Program-made: the position numbers and the translations under genes
In this document: positions 5,820 through 7,002 of the stretch, one piece after another
Position numbering within the stretch: position 1 is the stretch's first letter
Layout: every line of letters begins with the position of its first letter
Assembly: GCA_025450955.1 (NCBI GenBank)
Contig: JANWLJ010000117.1
Span: 1 to 7,002, forward strand
Direction of reading: 5' to 3'
DNA length: 7,002 nucleotides
Source: Polyangium sp. (in: bacteria)
Lineage (GTDB): Bacteria > Myxococcota_A > Polyangia > Palsa-1104
The notes under the pieces: model-generated
The model's database searches: none
Seen by the model: only the letters and a program-made list of their open reading frames with translations
Told to the model about the DNA's origin: nothing

Positions 5820-7002
5820 AACCCGACGAGCCGTCGAGCCGGCTCGCCACGTTCGAGCGCGGCGGCGCGATCGAGGTGCCGCTCGGCCGCATCGAGTCGG
5901 AGCTGGCCGCGCTCTGGCGCCAGGCGGCCGAGGCCAAGCGCGAACGCGAGGGCGAGGCGCCGCGGCCGGTGACCCGCGCCTGCTTGTGGAACTTGATCGT
6001 GCGGGTGAGCGGGGAAGACGGCTTCATCGCGGTCAAGCGGCTCATCGACGAGATCTCGTCGCAGGTGCCGGCGCGCGCGATCGTGCTGCACGTCGAGCCG
6101 GCCGAGCCCGAGCAGCCGATCAAGGCCTGGGTCGAGGCCAACTGGCACGCAAATGGCGCGCGCGCCTCCGGCTCCGACGAGGTGACGCTGCTCATCTGCG
6201 GACCGATGCGCGATCGCCTGCCGGCGCTGGTGCGCGCGCTGGTGGTGTCGGATGCGCCGACCGCGATGTTCTGGTGGGGTCCGCCGCCCGACTCGAGCGC
6301 GCCGGTGCGCGCGCTGCTTCACGACATCGATCGCCTGGTGGTCGACAGCCGCAAGCTCGACTCCGAGCGCGGGCTCATCGAGTACGCGCGCCTGACCGTG
6401 ACCCGGCCGTCGATGGAGCTGGTCGACAGCGCCTGGCTCGGGGTGCGCCCCGTGCGCGGGCTGTGCGCCGGGCTGTTCGATCCGCCGCGCGATCCCTCGC
6501 TCGTCGAGCGGCTCACCCGGGTGCGGGTGACCTCGGGCGTGGCGGGCTGTCAGTCGCGCGGGCTGTACACGCTCGGCTGGCTCGCCTCGCGGCTCGGCTG
6601 GCGCGGCCTGCGTCGCGCGCCGGCGCTGCCGAACGAGCCCGGCACCCGGGTGTGGACCGCGACCCGCCGCGCGGGCGGCACGGTCACCCTCGAGCTCGCC
6701 ACCGAGCTCGGGCGCGAGTCGCACGGGGTGCAGAGTCTCGACCTTTTCGCCGATGGCGCGCGCTTTTCCCTCACGCGCGAAAAAGAGTGCATCGACGTGA
6801 TCGGCCCCGGCCTGCCGCCGCGCCATCAGCCGGTGCGCACCCACTCCGACGCCGAGCTGCTCGTCTCGGCGCTCGGCCCGCGCGGGCGCGATCCGATCTT
6901 CCGCGACTCGCTCGCCGAGGCCCGCTACTACCTGAATTATCGCGAGGCGGATCGGACCGTGCTGCCACACAATTCGCAACAACGAACCTCGCATGCACTC
7001 TA
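5816..7002 (+). CDS. opcA: Glucose-6-phosphate dehydrogenase assembly protein OpcA, 3'-incomplete in window
   Basis: OpcA is a non-enzymatic partner that promotes assembly and allosteric activation of G6PDH, best known in cyanobacteria and actinobacteria, where it is encoded next to zwf. Reading from GTG 5816 gives 395 codons with no stop; the final two bases are TA, so the next base outside the window could complete a stop. Recognisable OpcA features are the N-terminal RACLWNLIV strand (residues 54-62), the CGPMRDRLP segment followed by APTAMFWWG ending at Gly155, and LVVDSRKLDS shortly after. The C-terminal half has WLGVRPVRGL and a later mixed alpha/beta region. Cysteines are at 56, 128, 217, 245 and 325, with no closely spaced pair. 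The start overlaps the zwf stop (GTGA). The last dozen or so codons use CCA, CAA, CGA, CAT and GCA, unlike the rest of the gene. The identity is well supported by sequence and by adjacency to zwf. Confidence 0.92.
   Translation, partial: MKPDEPSSRLATFERGGAIEVPLGRIESELAALWRQAAEAKREREGEAPRPVTRACLWNLIVRVSGEDGFIAVKRLIDEISSQVPARAIVLHVEPAEPEQPIKAWVEANWHANGARASGSDEVTLLICGPMRDRLPALVRALVVSDAPTAMFWWGPPPDSSAPVRALLHDIDRLVVDSRKLDSERGLIEYARLTVTRPSMELVDSAWLGVRPVRGLCAGLFDPPRDPSLVERLTRVRVTSGVAGCQSRGLYTLGWLASRLGWRGLRRAPALPNEPGTRVWTATRRAGGTVTLELATELGRESHGVQSLDLFADGARFSLTREKECIDVIGPGLPPRHQPVRTHSDAELLVSALGPRGRDPIFRDSLAEARYYLNYREADRTVLPHNSQQRTSHAL

Noticed and set aside
5741..6994. Minus-strand open frame of about 415 codons opposite opcA
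   Set aside because: The + strand reading is a recognisable OpcA with a Shine-Dalgarno and an overlapping start; the antisense frame has no domain signature.

Overview
The window is a GC-rich (by eye roughly 70%) bacterial chromosomal segment. It holds five protein-coding genes, all on the + strand and packed almost without gaps. The codons have a strong G/C third-position bias. I see no tRNA, rRNA, CRISPR array, insertion sequence or integrase, and no stretch over 60 bases lacks a gene. The strong codon bias, the zwf-opcA pairing and a mitochondrial-type (ETHE1) persulfide dioxygenase would suit a high-GC soil or aquatic bacterium such as a myxobacterium-like lineage. An actinomycete or another high-GC phylum cannot be excluded from this sequence alone.

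Layout: (1) 2-1351 is the 3' part of an AMP-binding (ANL superfamily) acyl-CoA synthetase-like gene that has lost the usual catalytic lysine of its C-terminal domain. (2) 1393-2097 is an ETHE1-family persulfide dioxygenase of the metallo-beta-lactamase fold. (3) 2155-4266 is a cytosolic glycoside hydrolase family 15 (glucoamylase-like) enzyme with both catalytic glutamates and an unusual cysteine-bearing tail. (4) 4263-5819 is zwf, glucose-6-phosphate dehydrogenase. (5) 5816-7002 is opcA, the G6PDH assembly/activator protein, open at the right edge.

The last three genes form a tight cassette. GH15 and zwf overlap by four bases (ATGA), zwf and opcA overlap by four bases (GTGA), and each downstream start has a good Shine-Dalgarno sequence inside the preceding gene. 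The inferred logic is that GH15 releases glucose from an intracellular alpha-glucan or trehalose-like sugar. After phosphorylation by a glucokinase not seen here, Zwf oxidises glucose-6-phosphate and makes NADPH, and OpcA assembles or activates Zwf. The first two genes are co-directional and could be read from the same transcript, but I see no metabolic link to the sugar cassette.

The chemistry is mostly familiar. The points most worth a second look are the coupled GH15-zwf-opcA arrangement, the degenerate adenylate-forming enzyme, the CPTC tail on the GH15 protein, and the composition shift at the extreme 3' end of opcA. I found no convincing evidence of a wholly new system.
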